In this document: positions 41,175 through 43,332 of the stretch, one piece after another
How positions within the stretch are numbered: the stretch's first letter is position 1
How the letters are laid out: the number at the start of each line of letters is the position of its first letter
DNA from: Rhodospirillaceae bacterium
GTDB taxonomy: Bacteria > Pseudomonadota > Alphaproteobacteria > Rhodospirillales > Rhodospirillaceae
Assembly (NCBI GenBank): GCA_004297485.1
Contig: SCTM01000253.1
Location: 1 to 43,332 of the forward strand
Direction: 5' to 3'
Length of the DNA: 43,332 bases
The notes under the pieces: model-generated
The model's database searches: none
Seen by the model: only the letters and a program-made list of their open reading frames with translations
What the model was told of the DNA's origin: nothing
Translations under genes and position numbers: made by a program

Positions 41175-42131
41175 TCAGCTCTGGGCCCTGCGCTTGAAGA
41201 GGCGATAGACCTTCACCGCGTAGTACCTCTTATCCGGCGGGGCTTCCTTGTGCACCAGGTCGAACCCGCACGACCGCATAATGCCCTCATAATCATGAAA
41301 AATATTGCCATTTGGAAGTAGGCATCGGTTTTTGTTATCGGATTCTCCGAAATAGACATATTTGTTCGCGATGCGCGCCATATCACGAATCACGTTGGTG
41401 TCGGGAATAGCTGTCAGAACCGTGTGGCTATAAACGAGGTCCATGCTCAGATCTGCGATTTTCCGCAGCTGATCGTTTGCAGTACCGCAGTATAAAGTGG
41501 TCGCGGCGTACGTTTCGGGAAATTTACGGCTAAACTCTGTTACTGCAAAATTGTTGATTTCAACGCCCGCGAAAGAACCGGCGAATTTTTTGCGCCTCAG
41601 AAAATCAAGCATGACGCCGTGATTGCAACCGACATCCAATACCGTGGCGAAGGGCTCCGGCCGTTCGAAGACAGGTTTGAAGAATTTCTCTAGAAGGCTT
41701 TCATCGGGAAAAACATACTTCGAAAAGCCGTGAGCGGAGTTCTCTTCCTGCGAGGCCATATAGCCCTCGAAGAAGTCGGTCACTTCAGACTCAACTTGCC
41801 GTGCCATTTCCTCAAGGCCGTTCTCGCGCAGAAATGGTATGAAATAGCGGGACACCTTGCTGCCGATGTTGCCATCAGTCATGAACTTAAATGCTTCCGC
41901 AGTCGCGCCGGAATCGATTAGGCAGCGGGCTGCGGCATAAAAGCTCTCATCCCGATAAATATTGTTGTGAAACAGCTGTTTAAAAATTTGATGCGCTAGG
42001 ACGTACTGTCCTGCTTCATAGGCCACATAGCCGCAGACAAACAGCTTCGCCGGTGGCGAGAGCGATGGCGAATGAATCAAATCGCGGAGATCGTCGTTGG
42101 CGATCGCGGAGAGGAGATCCTGAACCTGCAT
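41175..42131 (-). CDS. SAM-dependent methyltransferase with N-terminal helical-repeat region
   Basis: 318 residues, ATG at 42131 with GGAAA close by. Residues 1-140 are helical and TPR-like (CGYVAYEAGQYVLAHQIFKQLF; FYAAARCLIDSGATAEAFKF). The class I methyltransferase domain begins near 163 with VLDVGCNHGVMLDFLRRKKF (SAM motif I), then MDLVYSHTVLTAIPDTNVIRDM and a C-terminal RYYAVKVYRLFKR. Such fusions occur in glycan and secondary-metabolite clusters; the acceptor is unknown. GC content is visibly lower than that of the flanking aminotransferase, suggesting separate acquisition. A 160-bp gap without an evident gene separates it from the aminotransferase. Confidence 0.8.
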   Translation of the reverse strand: MQVQDLLSAIANDDLRDLIHSPSLSPPAKLFVCGYVAYEAGQYVLAHQIFKQLFHNNIYRDESFYAAARCLIDSGATAEAFKFMTDGNIGSKVSRYFIPFLRENGLEEMARQVESEVTDFFEGYMASQEENSAHGFSKYVFPDESLLEKFFKPVFERPEPFATVLDVGCNHGVMLDFLRRKKFAGSFAGVEINNFAVTEFSRKFPETYAATTLYCGTANDQLRKIADLSMDLVYSHTVLTAIPDTNVIRDMARIANKYVYFGESDNKNRCLLPNGNIFHDYEGIMRSCGFDLVHKEAPPDKRYYAVKVYRLFKRRAQS

Positions 42132-42236
42132 ATTTTCCGCTCGATTATACGGCGTAATGCCGCCGCCGTCACATTTCTGGCAACCATATACTTGTTGTCG
42201 ACTCAGTTAAAATGAACTTAAGACGAGAGCTGGGTA

Positions 42237-43332
42237 TTAGCCACGGATGCGCCTGCGTGGCGGCGTGCCGACGACAAGATAGACTTGTGAATTGGACTTC
42301 AAGCTCTGCACAAGAACGTCATGAGCGAATTTGCGGCGGGTCCAATCGAACAGCATGAGTCCATCGAGGCTGTCGAAACAGTTGTCGATGGCGGCGATGG
42401 TAAACGCGGCGGCATGTGACTGGATACACTCAGCTACGGCTGTGGGCTGGCGCAATGGGTCCAGGTTGACGAATTCGTGCCGTAGTTTCCTGAAGTTACG
42501 CCAATGGCGCAGCCAGGATTCCTTCGATTCAAAACTGAGCCCCAGGCCGCGATAGATCGGGCGCTCGGCTCGATCGGCTTCGGCAAGACCTTCCGGCAGT
42601 GCGAACGCTGCGTTCGGATGCGCGGCCGCGATTGCCCGGCGGGCATCGATGATGAACGCGGCAAAATTTTCGCCGTCCCAGGTGTCTATCATATGGCGCC
42701 TGAAGGCAAGCGCGGCCTTGTTGCCGTCATAAAAGACCACTTTGGTCTCATCGTGAAAGCCGACAGCTTCTAGGACCTGATTAGCGCTAAATCCCTGGGC
42801 AGGGGCAAATAGGCAATCCAGACCACGTTTGAAGCGTACTGCGGGGATATCAATTGCGTCATTATTTCCAAGCAGCGAAATTCGATTGTCCGGCATGGCG
42901 GAACGCGCCGCCTGCTTGAGAAAGTCGGTGGTCTGACGGAGGCCGCTGTCGCTGGTGTGTGTTGCGGCGAGGACATCTCCGAGAGCTCGTTGCCACTCTC
43001 CGGGGTTACCGTAATAGGCATAGCAATAATGCTTCCAACGGCGGGCCGCGTCGTTCCAGTTGACGACCTGAATTCCGGCTTTGAGGCTTTCCGAAATCCC
43101 ATGCCAGCCGTAGCCGAAGGCAGCGTCTCGTTCCGTTTCCTTGCCGGTGGGATCGAGCCAGAGGGGCGTGTAATCGTCGTGGACATCCTGGGCGCAGCGT
43201 TTAGGAAGGGCCACCGATTTCGGGCCTTGATCCGGTGTGCCGAATGAAGGCCGTCCTATACGCTCCCATGTGCGCCGGTTCACGAGCGTGCATTGGTCGT
43301 GAAGGAAATAGTATCCGCCGCGCTCCATGATG
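42237..43332 (-). CDS. Unrecognised protein, cut by the right window edge (5' end missing)
   Basis: About 363 residues are visible from a Met at 43328, but the frame stays open beyond it, so the true start probably lies outside the window. No family recognised. The first ~110 residues are aromatic-rich with possible acid motifs (YYFLHDQCTLVNRRTWERIG; QDVHDDYTPLWLDP; FGYGWHGISESLKAG), in the style of GT-A-like or glycan-modifying proteins, but I cannot name one. The last 150 residues contain DTWDGENFAAFIIDARRAI and FTIAAIDNCFDSLDGLMLFDW and look like an alpha/beta domain. Placed upstream of methyltransferase, aminotransferase and glycosyltransferase genes on the same strand, a glycan-related role is likely. 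Confidence 0.6.
   Translation of the reverse strand, partial: IMERGGYYFLHDQCTLVNRRTWERIGRPSFGTPDQGPKSVALPKRCAQDVHDDYTPLWLDPTGKETERDAAFGYGWHGISESLKAGIQVVNWNDAARRWKHYCYAYYGNPGEWQRALGDVLAATHTSDSGLRQTTDFLKQAARSAMPDNRISLLGNNDAIDIPAVRFKRGLDCLFAPAQGFSANQVLEAVGFHDETKVVFYDGNKAALAFRRHMIDTWDGENFAAFIIDARRAIAAAHPNAAFALPEGLAEADRAERPIYRGLGLSFESKESWLRHWRNFRKLRHEFVNLDPLRQPTAVAECIQSHAAAFTIAAIDNCFDSLDGLMLFDWTRRKFAHDVLVQSLKSNSQVYLVVGTPPRRRIRG

Noticed and set aside
1-43332. CRISPR arrays, tRNA or rRNA genes, integrase or transposase genes
   Set aside because: No direct repeat-spacer pattern, no cloverleaf or rRNA-like stretch and no recombinase motif was seen on reading both strands.

Overview
The window is GC-rich and tightly packed, and its gene content points to an alphaproteobacterium, probably Rhodospirillales-like. 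The main pointers are the divergent ubiA / rsmE-gshA order, a plcP-agt lipid-remodelling pair, a fold-III ornithine decarboxylase with a structured leader, a bacterial deoxyhypusine-synthase homologue and the style of the surface-glycan genes. This taxonomic placement is inferred from gene content. No rRNA, tRNA, CRISPR array or recognisable transposase gene was found.

Layout. (1) 1-3.1 kb: a glycosyltransferase (agt-like, cut by the left edge) coupled to a PlcP-like metallophosphoesterase, with a diacylglycerol kinase diverging from them; together they look like a membrane-lipid remodelling and diacylglycerol recycling module. (2) 3.1-14.9 kb: housekeeping genes: a GST, a VOC protein, pmbA, ubiD, a GAF/HD-GYP signalling protein, ubiA, rsmE, gshA, a chorismate-mutase-like protein, a phosphofructokinase with mixed active-site signature, and a MAPEG membrane protein. 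(3) 15.0-18.1 kb: polyamine genes: ornithine decarboxylase behind a leader with a 53-codon ORF and long-range pairing, an intrinsic terminator, then a deoxyhypusine-synthase-family enzyme. (4) 18.1-20.0 kb: a lower-GC three-gene minus-strand operon with a terminator, encoding a putative NlpC/P60-like (His/Cys) protein, a 3-TM protein and a YdjM-like membrane protein; it resembles an effector/immunity cassette. (5) 20.1-25.4 kb: a hemolysin-III family protein, a nitrilase-superfamily protein lacking the canonical Cys, an SLC6/NSS transporter and a ClC channel with a CBS-like tail. (6) 25.8-27.5 kb: another lower-GC accessory pair, consisting of a gene split by one in-frame TAG and a secreted Cys-rich protein. 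(7) 27.5-43.3 kb: a DUF3095-like protein, then a surface polysaccharide or glycoconjugate cluster: a HAD-type protein, glycosyltransferases, an epimerase, two methyltransferases, two DegT-family aminotransferases (one PseC-like) and two hexapeptide acyltransferases. A truncated haemoglobin gene with an FNR-type site upstream sits inside the cluster on the opposite strand.

A non-coding feature ties parts of the window together. A composite element of about 160 bp, made of two different palindromes joined by a conserved linker, occurs twice in opposite orientation (1981-2136 and 7305-7469), and a decayed single palindrome starts at the rsmE stop codon (11423-11487). It resembles a REP/BIME- or MITE-type repeat. 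The two observations I would follow first are the ornithine decarboxylase leader, where the leader ORF stops inside one arm of a helix whose other arm abuts the decarboxylase ribosome binding site, and this composite repeat.
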